From CAZQKL01 sp964593895 [NCBI: uncultured bacterium] (lineage in GTDB: Bacteria; DYJV01), in the NCBI GenBank assembly GCA_964593895.1, contig CAZQKL010000022.1, positions 1 through 21,611 on the forward strand: a stretch of 21,611 nt of DNA. Reading direction: 5' to 3'. The position numbers were made by a program, and so were the translations under genes. This document shows positions 1 to 7,846 of the stretch, one piece after another. The notes below the pieces were generated by a model. It did not search any database. It was given only the letters and a program-made list of their open reading frames with translations, and was not told the DNA's origin. Each line of letters begins with the position of its first letter. Positions within the stretch are counted from its first letter, which is position 1.

Positions 1-11
1 GGAGTTAACTC

Positions 12-593
12 ATGAAAGAACTGATTTTATTGTTAATAAGTGCGGTTATTATAAATAATTTTGTTTTGACAAGATTTTTGGGAATATGTCCATTTCTTGG
101 TGTTTCTAAAAGAATTGAAACTGCAATAGGAATGAGCCTTGCTGTTATTTTTGTTATGACATTATCTTCCATTATTACATGGTTTTTGCAATATTTTGTT
201 TTGGTTCCTTTTCATGTTGAATATCTTCAAACAATTGTTTTTATTTTAATTATTGCATCTTTAGTGCAATTTGTAGAACTTGTTGTGCAAAAAACTTCAC
301 CTGCACTATATCAAGCTCTTGGTATTTTTCTCCCTCTCATCACAACAAATTGTGCAGTATTAGGTTGTGCTGTTTTAAATATTCAGAAAAATTTTAATTT
401 TCTTGAAATGCTTTTTTTTAGTGTTGGCTCAAGTGTAGGTTTTGGTGTTGCTTTAACTTTATTTGCTGGCATTAGAGAAAATATTCAGCTTGCTGATGTT
501 CCTAAACCTTTTCAAGGCACAGCAATAGCATTGATTACAGCAGGAATTCTTTCCCTTGCTTTCATGGGATTTTCAGGATTAATCAAAATGTGA
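12..593 (+). CDS. rnfA: Rnf complex subunit RnfA (membrane)
   Basis: Integral membrane subunit of the Rnf ferredoxin:NAD+ oxidoreductase, which couples electron transfer between ferredoxin and NAD to ion movement across the cytoplasmic membrane. The 193-residue product has the usual family length and about six hydrophobic segments. The [10 protein letters not shown] motif (Cys26) near the N-terminus and TTNCAVLGC (Cys114, Cys119) in the second half are RnfA/NqrE hallmarks. In solved Rnf/Nqr structures the equivalent cysteines of the two paralogous membrane subunits hold an iron-sulfur centre between them. A GGAG ribosome site at 1-4 sits just before the ATG, so the start is firm. It is the first gene of the visible operon. 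Promoter and any upstream genes lie outside the window. The order A-B-C-D-G-E is the one typical of proteobacteria rather than the clostridial C-D-G-E-A-B. Confidence 0.96.
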   Translation: MKELILLLISAVIINNFVLTRFLGICPFLGVSKRIETAIGMSLAVIFVMTLSSIITWFLQYFVLVPFHVEYLQTIVFILIIASLVQFVELVVQKTSPALYQALGIFLPLITTNCAVLGCAVLNIQKNFNFLEMLFFSVGSSVGFGVALTLFAGIRENIQLADVPKPFQGTAIALITAGILSLAFMGFSGLIKM

Positions 594-605
594 AAAGGAG
601 AGAAA

Positions 606-1586
606 ATGGTTTCAGCAGTTTTAATTTTAGGGTTACTTGGAATTATTGCAAGTATCGGTTTAGGAATTGCCTCAAAGAAATTTGCTGTAGAAGTTGACCC
701 AAAAGTGGAAGAAATAAATGAAGTTTTACCCCAAGCTAATTGTGGAGGTTGTGGGTATCCAGGTTGTATAAATTTTGCAGAAGCTGTTGCAAAAGGTGAA
801 GCTGACCCTGGAGGTTGTGTAGTTGGTGGAGATGAAGTTGCCAATAAAGTTGCAAAAATAATTGGGGTAGAAGTGAGCACATCTATTAGAAAAATTGCAG
901 TAGTAAGATGTTCTGGAACAAAAGATAAATGTGGTGAAAAATTTGTATATTCTGGAGTAAAAGATTGCAGAGCTGCAAATTCTATTGCAGGAGGATTTAA
1001 AAATTGTGCATATGGATGTCTTGGACTTGGTTCATGTGTTAATGTTTGTCCTTTTAATGCAATAAAAATTGGAGAAAATGGATTACCTGTTGTAAATGAA
1101 GATTTATGTACTGGATGTGGAAATTGTGTTAAAGTATGTCCAAGAGGAATAATTATTCTTGTTCCTGTAAATAAAAAGGTAAGAGTTCTTTGCGTTTCAA
1201 AAGATAAAGGGAATATTACAAGAAAAATTTGTATTGCTGGTTGTATTGCATGTGGAAGGTGTGAAAGAGTTTGTCCTGTTAATGCGGTAAAAGTAATTGA
1301 TAATCATAGTGAAATTGATTTTGAAAAATGTTTAAATTGTGGTCTTTGTGCAAAAGTTTGTCCTCAAAAAGTAATCCATGATTTTAATGATGAAACAAAG
1401 CCAAAAGCTTTTATTATAGAAGAAAAATGTGTTGGTTGCGGTAAATGTGCAAAAATTTGTCCTGTAAATGCAATTAGCGGGGAGATAAAAAAAGTCCATT
1501 TTGTAAATGAAGACAAATGCATTGGTTGTTCATTGTGTATTAATAATTGTCCAAAAAATGCAATAGAATTATTACAAGGAGTTTAG
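606..1586 (+). CDS. rnfB: Rnf complex subunit RnfB, multi-ferredoxin form
   Basis: Iron-sulfur subunit thought to receive electrons from soluble ferredoxin. Residues 1-22 form a membrane anchor. Next comes the RnfB-specific cluster domain with Cys46, 49, 54 and 71 (pattern CGGCGYPGC). Then come six ferredoxin-type four-Cys motifs at about residues 134-148, 168-178, 209-223, 242-252, 275-285 and 305-315, all ending in Cys-Pro or its equivalent. Counting motifs gives a potential of about seven [4Fe-4S] clusters. From memory, proteobacterial RnfB has two C-terminal ferredoxin motifs and clostridial RnfB about four, so this is a long variant with an extra two-cluster ferredoxin at its C-terminus. 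The start has AAGGAG about 6 nt upstream. It follows rnfA by 12 nt. Confidence 0.96.
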   Translation: MVSAVLILGLLGIIASIGLGIASKKFAVEVDPKVEEINEVLPQANCGGCGYPGCINFAEAVAKGEADPGGCVVGGDEVANKVAKIIGVEVSTSIRKIAVVRCSGTKDKCGEKFVYSGVKDCRAANSIAGGFKNCAYGCLGLGSCVNVCPFNAIKIGENGLPVVNEDLCTGCGNCVKVCPRGIIILVPVNKKVRVLCVSKDKGNITRKICIAGCIACGRCERVCPVNAVKVIDNHSEIDFEKCLNCGLCAKVCPQKVIHDFNDETKPKAFIIEEKCVGCGKCAKICPVNAISGEIKKVHFVNEDKCIGCSLCINNCPKNAIELLQGV

Positions 1587-1589
1587 ATA

Positions 1590-2924
1590 ATGACGCTGAA
1601 ACTTTATGAATATAAAGGTGAAGTTCATCCAGATGATGTAAAATATTTAAGTTCATCATCAAGAATTGTTGAATTGGACGCTCCAGAATTTGTTAGAATT
1701 CCACTTTCTCAACATATTGGAGCACCTGCAAAACCTGTTGTTAAAGAGGGAGATTATGTAAAAGTTGGTCAATTAATTGGAGAAGCTGGAGGATTTGTTT
1801 CAGCAAAAGTCCACAGTTCAGTTTCTGGAAAGGTAAGGAAAATAGATAAATTTATTTCTGCTCCCTTTGGATTGCCAGCTTTAATGATTGAAATAGAAAA
1901 TGATGGAAAATATGAAGAGGTAGAATTTGAAGAATGTGAAAATTATTTAGATGAAGACCCAAAGGTTTTATTGCAAAAAATTCAAAATGCTGGAATTGTT
2001 GGTATGGGTGGTGCTACATTTCCAACTCATGTAAAGTTAAGCCCTCCTCCAGATTTTAAAATTGATACTTTTATTGCAAATGGTGCTGAATGTGAGCCTT
2101 ATTTAACTGCAGATTATAGACTTATGCTTGAAGAACCGGAAAAGATTATTGAAGGAATTAAAATTGTTATGAGAATTCTTGGAGTTGAAAAATCTTACAT
2201 TGCAATAGAATCAAATAAACCTGATTGTATTGAAAAGATGCAAGAGCTAACAAAATTTGAAAATATAGAAGTAGTTTCATTGCCTCAGAAATATCCAATG
2301 GGAGCTGAAAAGCAGTTAATTTATACAATTACAGGTAGAGAAGTTCCATCTGGTGGACTTCCAATGCATGTTGGTTGTGTTGTTCAGAATGTTGGGACAT
2401 TAAGTGCAATTTATGAAGCAGTAAGATTTGGAATTCCTTTAATAAAAAGAGTAACTTCTGTAACAGGAGAAGGAATTAAAAGGCCAACAAATTTTAGAGC
2501 TAAAATTGGGTCATTGGCGTCATTTTTAATAGAAAAAGCAGGAGGACTTAAACCAAATGTCTTAAAAATAATTTCTGGCGGTCCAATGATGGGATTTGCT
2601 CAATTTACCACTGAATTTCCAATAACAAAAGGTTCTTCAGGAATTCTTGCTTTAAGGGAAAATAGAGTTAAAATTTCAGATTATAGAGCATGTATAAAAT
2701 GTGGTTCATGCGTAAGAGTATGTCCAATGAGACTTGTTCCAAGTAAAATGAGTATTCTTATTGAAAATAATTTATTTGAAGAAGCTGATAAAAATGATGT
2801 TCTTGATTGTATAGAGTGTGGTTCATGTGCATATGTTTGCCCTTCTAAAAGACCTCTTGTTCATTTTTTTAGACTTGGAAAAGCAAAAGCAATGGAAATA
2901 AGAAGGGCTAAGAAAGGAGGATAA
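1590..2924 (+). CDS. rnfC: Rnf complex subunit RnfC
   Basis: Peripheral cytoplasmic subunit that carries the NAD(H) site with FMN and two [4Fe-4S] clusters. It is related to the Nqo1/NuoF flavoprotein fold. The 444-residue length matches the compact RnfC form without the long Ala/Lys-rich tail of enterobacteria. An N-terminal barrel-sandwich-like segment contains HIGAPAKPVV. The nucleotide/flavin glycine-rich motif GMGGATFPTH is at residues 138-147, and the ANGAECEPYL motif follows near 163-172. Two CxxCxxCxxxCP motifs lie at 368-378 and 407-417. Only 3 nt separate it from rnfB, with AAGGAG at 1576-1581 inside the rnfB end, so translation is probably coupled. Confidence 0.96.
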   Translation: MTLKLYEYKGEVHPDDVKYLSSSSRIVELDAPEFVRIPLSQHIGAPAKPVVKEGDYVKVGQLIGEAGGFVSAKVHSSVSGKVRKIDKFISAPFGLPALMIEIENDGKYEEVEFEECENYLDEDPKVLLQKIQNAGIVGMGGATFPTHVKLSPPPDFKIDTFIANGAECEPYLTADYRLMLEEPEKIIEGIKIVMRILGVEKSYIAIESNKPDCIEKMQELTKFENIEVVSLPQKYPMGAEKQLIYTITGREVPSGGLPMHVGCVVQNVGTLSAIYEAVRFGIPLIKRVTSVTGEGIKRPTNFRAKIGSLASFLIEKAGGLKPNVLKIISGGPMMGFAQFTTEFPITKGSSGILALRENRVKISDYRACIKCGSCVRVCPMRLVPSKMSILIENNLFEEADKNDVLDCIECGSCAYVCPSKRPLVHFFRLGKAKAMEIRRAKKGG

Positions 2925-2926
2925 TA

Positions 2927-3682
2927 ATGGGAATAAAATTGGAAGATAGAATGGATGATGCTGAATATAGACTTGATAGATTAGAAGCTCTTTATGGGAA
3001 ATTTGTTATTGATGTTAATATGATGTTGAATAAATTAGGGAGAGGATTAGATAAATTAGGAAAAGAGGTAGATAAATTAAAAGAAGAGATGAAGGAATTC
3101 AAGGATGAGATGAAAGATTTCAAAGATGAGATGAAAGAATTCAAGGATGAGATGAAAGATTTTAAGGATGAAATGAAGGAATATAAAGATTGGAGTAAAG
3201 AAAATATTGAATGGAGCAAAAATCAGATTAGAGAAATGAATAAGCAATGGGGTAATCTTGCAAATAAACTTGGAACTATCGTTGAAGATATAGTATTTCC
3301 AGCTGTTCGTCCAATGTTAAAAAAATTTTTCAATTGCGAGCCAGATTATTTATCTATGAATATTGAAAGAAAAAAAGATAAATTAAGAGGAGAGTTTGAT
3401 GTAATTGCAATTTGTGAAAATAAAGTCTTCTTATTTGAAGTGAAATCTACTCCAAAAAAAGAGTATATAAATGAGCTAATTGAAGATAAAATTCCAAGAT
3501 TTAAAAAGTTATTCCCAGAATTTCAAGAAAAAGAATTAATTATTATATTTGCATCTTTAAGAATACCTGAAGAAATAGTTAAATATTTAACAGAACGAAA
3601 AATTTATGCAATGGCATATAGAGAGTGGGAATACATGGATATTTTAAACTTTGATGAAGTTAAAAAAAGCCAAGAGGGTTAA
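2927..3682 (+). CDS. Coiled-coil protein with PD-(D/E)XK nuclease-like domain, inserted in the rnf operon
   Basis: Not an Rnf subunit. Residues 1-110 are a charged helical region that includes near-perfect heptads (xFKDEMK) at about 57-91, predicted to form a coiled coil. Residues 115-245 resemble the PD-(D/E)XK nuclease superfamily as found in DUF3782-like proteins: Glu120 in a helix (GTIVEDIVFPAVRPML), then GEFDVIA with Asp158 and FEVKST with Glu171 and Lys173. These fit the E...D...ExK catalytic pattern. The call is by motif only. There are no membrane segments and no signal peptide. It sits 2 nt after rnfC and 2 nt before rnfD with its own AAAGGAGG ribosome site, so it must be co-expressed with Rnf. 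Its role there is unknown. Similar proteins are scattered widely in thermophiles and cyanobacteria, so it may be a passenger. Confidence 0.8.
   Translation: MGIKLEDRMDDAEYRLDRLEALYGKFVIDVNMMLNKLGRGLDKLGKEVDKLKEEMKEFKDEMKDFKDEMKEFKDEMKDFKDEMKEYKDWSKENIEWSKNQIREMNKQWGNLANKLGTIVEDIVFPAVRPMLKKFFNCEPDYLSMNIERKKDKLRGEFDVIAICENKVFLFEVKSTPKKEYINELIEDKIPRFKKLFPEFQEKELIIIFASLRIPEEIVKYLTERKIYAMAYREWEYMDILNFDEVKKSQEG
3074..3199 (+). repeat. Tandem 21-bp in-frame repeat encoding coiled-coil heptads
   Basis: Six consecutive 21-bp units start at 3074, 3095, 3116, 3137, 3158 and 3179. The four from 3095 to 3178 are nearly identical, alternating GAATTCAAGG and GATTTCAAAG type beginnings. The first and last units are degenerate. 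Each unit encodes one heptad (EFKDEMK or DFKDEMK). Because the unit is 7 codons, gain or loss of copies keeps the frame and changes coiled-coil length by about one nanometre per heptad. Confidence 0.9.
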
Positions 3683-3684
3683 AA

Positions 3685-4683
3685 ATGGAAAATAGATTAA
3701 TTGTTACATCATCTCCTCATATTCACAATGGAGAATCTATTCCAGTTGTAATGTATAATGTTGTTGCAGCACTTGCCCCTGGAGCTCTTGTTGGAATTTA
3801 TGTTTTTGGTTTTCCAGCTTTAAAAATGATTATTACATGTATAATATTTGCGATTTTATCTGAATATTTTTTTCAGAAAATAGCTAAAAGAAAAGTAACA
3901 ATTTCAGATGGAAGTGCAGTTGTTACAGGATTACTTCTTGCAATGAATTTGCCTTCAGCTGCACCATGGTGGGTTGGAGCTCTTGGAAGTGTTATTGCAA
4001 TAATTATAGGAAAGCAGGTTTTTGGAGGTCTTGGCCACAATCCATTTAATCCAGCACTTGTTGCAAGAGTTTTTCTTTTAATTTCTTTTCCTGTTCAAAT
4101 GACAAAATGGATGAAGCCTGCAGTTGGTAGTTTTTTTCATCCAGACATGGTAACAGAAGCAACACCATTGGGTCTTGTTAAAGAAGATATTTTACTCCAT
4201 GGTCACATTGTAAATGCTTCAAAAGTCAGTTTATTTGACCTTTTTGTTGGAAATGTTGGGGGTTGTATTGGAGAGGTTTCTGCTCTTGCCTTAATCGCTG
4301 GAGGAATTTATCTTATTTATAAAGGATATGTAAGATGGCAAATTCCTGTTTTCTTTATTTTAACAGTTTTTGTTTTTACTGGAATATTCTGGCTAATTGA
4401 CCCTTCAAAGTATATTAATCCAATGTATCATGTTCTTTCAGGTGGTTTAATGTTAGGAGCTTTTTTCATGGCAACAGATATGGTTACAAGTCCAATAACA
4501 GAAAAAGGGATGATTATTTTTGGTATAGGTTGCGGTTTATTAACATCAATTATTAGATTATGGGGAGGATATCCTGAAGGGGTTTCATTTGCAATTTTAC
4601 TTATGAATGCTTGTGTGCCAATTATTGATAGATTTACAAGACCAAAAAAATTTGGAGTAATTGAAAATGGAAAAAGCAATTAA
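3685..4683 (+). CDS. rnfD: Rnf complex subunit RnfD (covalent FMN, membrane)
   Basis: Polytopic membrane subunit with a covalently linked FMN, a paralogue of NqrB. The 332-residue product has some nine or ten hydrophobic segments. The segment at about residues 108-128 (KQVFGGLGHNPFNPALVARVF) contains GGLGHNPFNPA, a strong RnfD/NqrB hallmark. Thr160 in the context TEATPLG is the expected phosphoester attachment site for FMN. SDGSAVVTGLLLAMNLP at about 74-90 is also characteristic. The gene starts 2 nt after the inserted nuclease-like gene and its 3' end overlaps rnfG. The RNF part of the operon resumes here as if uninterrupted. Confidence 0.96.
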   Translation: MENRLIVTSSPHIHNGESIPVVMYNVVAALAPGALVGIYVFGFPALKMIITCIIFAILSEYFFQKIAKRKVTISDGSAVVTGLLLAMNLPSAAPWWVGALGSVIAIIIGKQVFGGLGHNPFNPALVARVFLLISFPVQMTKWMKPAVGSFFHPDMVTEATPLGLVKEDILLHGHIVNASKVSLFDLFVGNVGGCIGEVSALALIAGGIYLIYKGYVRWQIPVFFILTVFVFTGIFWLIDPSKYINPMYHVLSGGLMLGAFFMATDMVTSPITEKGMIIFGIGCGLLTSIIRLWGGYPEGVSFAILLMNACVPIIDRFTRPKKFGVIENGKSN

Positions 4684-5251
4684 TTCTAAAAGAGATGGAA
4701 TTTTTAATATGGTTTTTGTTTTAACTATTATATGTGCGGTAAGTGCTCTTCTTTTAAGTATTGTTTTTAATGTTACAAAAGAACCAATTGCAATGCAAAA
4801 AAGACTTGAAATGATAAATGCAATAAAATCTGTTTTACCAAAAGACACTGCAAATGACCCTTTAAAGGATAAAATTGAAATAAATAAAAGAGAAATCTAT
4901 ATTGGAAAGGATAAATCTGGAAACATCACAGGAGTTGCTTTTAAGTGTGTAACAAATGAAGGTTATGGTGGAAAAATTGAAATTATGCTCGGACTGAAAC
5001 CTGATGGCACAATAAATGCAATAGAGATTTTATCACACTCTGAAACTCCTGGTCTTGGTGCAAAAATTACAGAAAAATGGTTTAAAGACCAGTTTAAAGG
5101 AAGAAATTTAAAAAATACTCACTGGAAAGTAAAAAAAGATGGAGGAGATATTGACCAGATAACAGGAGCAACAATTTCTCCAAGAGCTGTTACAAAAGCA
5201 ATCTATAATGGGCTTCTGTTTTATGAAAAAATTAAAGGGGAAATAAAATGA
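4667..5251 (+). CDS. rnfG: Rnf complex subunit RnfG (covalent FMN, periplasmic)
   Basis: Subunit with one N-terminal membrane helix (about residues 13-35) and an outward-facing domain carrying covalent FMN. The attachment motif TGATIS is present, with the bonded Thr at residue 169 counting from the chosen start. The family signature HSETPGLGAKI is at about residues 124-134. I chose the ATG at 4667 over the in-frame TTG at 4661 because GGAG at 4654-4657 is 9 nt from the ATG but only 3 nt from the TTG. The product is 194 residues. The gene overlaps rnfD by 17 nt and rnfE by an ATGA junction, so all three are translationally coupled. Confidence 0.95.
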   Translation: MEKAINSKRDGIFNMVFVLTIICAVSALLLSIVFNVTKEPIAMQKRLEMINAIKSVLPKDTANDPLKDKIEINKREIYIGKDKSGNITGVAFKCVTNEGYGGKIEIMLGLKPDGTINAIEILSHSETPGLGAKITEKWFKDQFKGRNLKNTHWKVKKDGGDIDQITGATISPRAVTKAIYNGLLFYEKIKGEIK

Positions 5252-5847
5252 ACTATATAAAAGAATTTACAAAGGGTTTATGGAAAGACAATCCTACTTT
5301 TGGACTTGTTCTTGGAATGTGTCCAACTCTTGCGGTAACAACTACAGCTGAAAATGGAATTGGGATGGGGCTTGCAACAACTTTTGTTCTTGTTTTTTCA
5401 AATCTTGTGATTTCTATTATAAAAAATTTCATCCCTAAAAAAGTGAGAATTCCATGTTTTATTGTTGTTATAGCGTCATTTGTAACAATTATTGACCTTG
5501 TAATGGCTGGTTATTTTTATAAACTCCATAAAGCTTTAGGATTATTTATCCCTTTAATTGTTGTAAATTGCATTATTCTTGGAAGAGCAGAAGCATTTGC
5601 ATCAAAAAATAATCCATTGGCATCAATTTTAGATGGATTGGGAATAGGCCTTGGTTTTACAATAAGTTTAACAATTCTTGGAATGATAAGGGAAATTCTT
5701 GGAAATGGAACCATATTTAATATGCATATTCTTCCAGCTTCATATCAACCAATTATTGTATTTATTTTACCTCCTGGAGCTTTTATAACTCTTGGATTTT
5801 TAATGGCAATATACAACAGAATTTCAGAAAAGAGAGGTAATAAGTAA
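5248..5847 (+). CDS. rnfE: Rnf complex subunit RnfE (membrane)
   Basis: Integral membrane subunit, paralogue of RnfA, 199 residues with about six membrane spans. Hallmarks are NPTFGLVLGMCPTLAVTT with Cys25 and VVNCIILGRAEAFAS with Cys108. By homology to NqrD/NqrE these pair with the RnfA cysteines to bind the intramembrane iron-sulfur centre. It begins inside the rnfG stop (ATGA) and its TAA shares a base with the next ATG (TAATG at 5845-5849). This completes the six core Rnf genes. No rnfH is present. The tight junction to the next gene ties Rnf expression to the dehydratase-like pair. Confidence 0.96.
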   Translation: MNYIKEFTKGLWKDNPTFGLVLGMCPTLAVTTTAENGIGMGLATTFVLVFSNLVISIIKNFIPKKVRIPCFIVVIASFVTIIDLVMAGYFYKLHKALGLFIPLIVVNCIILGRAEAFASKNNPLASILDGLGIGLGFTISLTILGMIREILGNGTIFNMHILPASYQPIIVFILPPGAFITLGFLMAIYNRISEKRGNK

Positions 5848-7082
5848 TGAGGAAACCACTTAAAGCTTTTAAAAAAATGAGAGAACTTATGGCAAAGCAT
5901 TTCAATGAAGTTTATTCTGCAAGCTTAGATGATAAACAGAAAGTAGCATGGGTTACAAGTGTTGGTCCTGCTGAACTTTTGCATTCATTTGGCTTTAAAG
6001 TATATTATCCTGAAAATCATGGTGCAATGATAGGAGCAAGTAAAAAAGCTGCAGAATATATTCCTTATGCCAATGCAATTGGTTATTCTCAAATGATTTG
6101 CTCATATTTAACAAGCGATATTGGTGCTTATTTAAAAGGAGAAACACCTTTAAAAAAATCATACAATATTCCTTCAATTCCAAAACCAGATATTCTTGTT
6201 TATAACACAAATCAATGTAGAGATGTTTATGATTGGTTTAGCTTTTATGGTAGAGAATTTAATGTCCCTGTAATAGGGATTAGCTCACCTGTAAATGTTG
6301 GAGAGGTAACAGAGAATTTAATTGAAGATGTTGCAACCCAAATGAGAGGATTAATCCCAACTTTAGAAAAGGTTTCTGGGAAAAAATTTGATATTGATAG
6401 ATTAAAGGAAGTTGTTAGGTTATCATATGAATGCACAAAATTATGGAAAGAATGTTTATTTTTTGGAACTAATAAACCAAGTCCTTTAACTTTTTTTGAT
6501 TACACAATTTTAATGGCTCCAGCTGTTGTTTTAAGAGGGCTTCCTGAAGCAATAGAGTTTTATAAAGAAGCAAATGCTGAGATAAGAGAGGAAATAAAAA
6601 ATGGTTTAACTGCAGTTGAAGATGAAAAAGTTAGACTTTACTGGGAAGGAATGCCAATTTGGGGAAGATTGAGAATGCTCTCTGAACTTTTTTATGAACT
6701 TAATACATCAATAGTTGTTTCAACATATTGTAATAGCTGGATTTTTGAAGATTTTGGTTGGGATTTTGACCGACCTTTTGAATCAATGGCAAAAGCATAT
6801 TTAGAACTTTTTATTGTTAGAAATGAAGAAGTTAAGGAGAAAATAATTATTGATTGGATGAATGAATTTCAAGTTGATGGAATTATTTATCATGAAGCAA
6901 TGACATGTCCTAATAATTCAAATACAAGGTATGGAATGCCACAGAGAATTCAGAAAAAAACAGGAAAGCCATTTTTAATAATTAATGGAGACCTTAATGA
7001 TTTAAGATTATTTTCTGATGAACAGGCAAGAACAAGTATAGAAACATTTATTGAACAAATTTTAGAGGCAAAACAGCTATGA
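5847..7082 (+). CDS. 2-hydroxyacyl-CoA dehydratase / benzoyl-CoA reductase family subunit (HGD-D), possible DCCP-like
   Basis: Iron-sulfur protein of the HgdB/BcrB/YjiM family, whose members carry out radical or low-potential reductions after one-electron activation by an ATP-dependent partner. The 411-residue length is normal. Cys85 (QMICSYLTSD), Cys124 (TNQCRD) and Cys354 (MTCPNNSN) occupy the places of the three conserved cluster cysteines. Other cysteines are at 196, 203 and 295. The C-terminal GDLNDLRLFS and SIETFIEQI segments are typical of the family. Classical dehydratases and benzoyl-CoA reductases need two different subunits of this fold. Only one is encoded here, as in the double-cubane cluster protein (DCCP) and E. 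coli yjiM arrangements, so a homodimer is plausible. The substrate cannot be read from sequence. It is joined to rnfE by TAATG and to the activator by ATGA. Confidence 0.87.
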   Translation: MRKPLKAFKKMRELMAKHFNEVYSASLDDKQKVAWVTSVGPAELLHSFGFKVYYPENHGAMIGASKKAAEYIPYANAIGYSQMICSYLTSDIGAYLKGETPLKKSYNIPSIPKPDILVYNTNQCRDVYDWFSFYGREFNVPVIGISSPVNVGEVTENLIEDVATQMRGLIPTLEKVSGKKFDIDRLKEVVRLSYECTKLWKECLFFGTNKPSPLTFFDYTILMAPAVVLRGLPEAIEFYKEANAEIREEIKNGLTAVEDEKVRLYWEGMPIWGRLRMLSELFYELNTSIVVSTYCNSWIFEDFGWDFDRPFESMAKAYLELFIVRNEEVKEKIIIDWMNEFQVDGIIYHEAMTCPNNSNTRYGMPQRIQKKTGKPFLIINGDLNDLRLFSDEQARTSIETFIEQILEAKQL

Positions 7083-7846
7083 AGTATGTAATGGGTCTTG
7101 ATTTAGGAAGCACATGGAGTAAAGGAGTAATTATTAATGAAAAAAAAGAGATAATTGCAAAAGCTCTTGAAAAAACTGGATTTAGTTTTAAAGAAACCTC
7201 AAAAAAACTTATTGATAATCTTTTAAAATCTGCAAATTTAAGTTTAAGTGATATTTATAAAGTTGTTACAACAGGTTATGGAAGAAAAAGTGTTGATTTT
7301 CAGGATATTGTTAAAACTGAAATATTGTGTCATGCAAAAGGAGCATACTTTTATTTTCCTGAAGCATCAATTTTAATTGACATTGGCGGTCAGGATAATA
7401 AAATTGTGCATATTGGAGAAAAAGGAGAGATTGTAAATTTTAAAATGAATAGAAAATGCGCAGCTGGCACCGGAGCTTTTATTGAAGAAAGTCTTTCAAG
7501 GCTACAAATTCCTTATGAAAAGGTTAAATCTTTATATGAAAAGTCTGACAAAGATATTACAATAGCAAGTTTTTGCACTGTTTTTGCTCAAACTGAAATT
7601 ATAAAATTGATAAAAGAAAATGAAAAAGTTGAAAATATTGTTAAGGGTATTTTTAATTCAGTTGCCACAAGAATAATTGAAATGGATACCCTTTATGGTA
7701 ATGTTATTTTAACTGGAGGGGTAATAGAATTTTATCCATTTTTTAAAGAAGTTTTAGAGAAAAAAGCAAATTGCAGTATAAAGGTTCCACCTAATCCACA
7801 GTATTGTGGAGCATTAGGAGCTTCACTTTTTGGTCTTGAAGTTTAA
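7079..7846 (+). CDS. ATP-dependent activator of the 2-hydroxyacyl-CoA dehydratase family (HgdC/YjiL/DCCP reductase-like)
   Basis: Homodimeric [4Fe-4S] ATPase of the ASKHA (actin/Hsp70) fold. In this family ATP hydrolysis drives single electrons from ferredoxin or flavodoxin to the partner dehydratase. The 255-residue length is the family standard. Motifs in order are phosphate-1 GLDLGSTWSK (6-15), DIGGQDNK (101-108), cluster Cys127 in KCAAGTGAFIE, second cluster Cys166 in FCTVFAQTE, adenosine loop LTGGV and C-terminal PPNPQYCGALGA. The DIGGQD form is that of benzoyl-CoA reductase/YjiL-type activators. It overlaps the preceding gene by ATGA. It is last in the rnf operon, and its TAA directly abuts the fliA stop on the other strand with no intergenic base. 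Confidence 0.93.
   Translation: MKYVMGLDLGSTWSKGVIINEKKEIIAKALEKTGFSFKETSKKLIDNLLKSANLSLSDIYKVVTTGYGRKSVDFQDIVKTEILCHAKGAYFYFPEASILIDIGGQDNKIVHIGEKGEIVNFKMNRKCAAGTGAFIEESLSRLQIPYEKVKSLYEKSDKDITIASFCTVFAQTEIIKLIKENEKVENIVKGIFNSVATRIIEMDTLYGNVILTGGVIEFYPFFKEVLEKKANCSIKVPPNPQYCGALGASLFGLEV

Noticed and set aside
512-880. A - strand frame of 122 codons over rnfA/rnfB
   Set aside because: It is antisense to conserved Rnf genes, of low-complexity composition, with no family resemblance.
2992-3219. A - strand frame with a repetitive Ser/Leu/Phe-rich product
   Set aside because: It is the shadow of the 21-bp repeat in the coiled-coil gene; there is no ribosome site and it is wholly contained in a better gene.
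4661-4666. TTG start for rnfG, two codons upstream of the ATG
   Set aside because: GGAG is only 3 nt from the TTG but 9 nt from the ATG at 4667.
606-5847. Possible Na+-NQR rather than Rnf
   Set aside because: RnfB and the Cys-rich RnfC end are present and NqrF is absent, so the cluster is Rnf.
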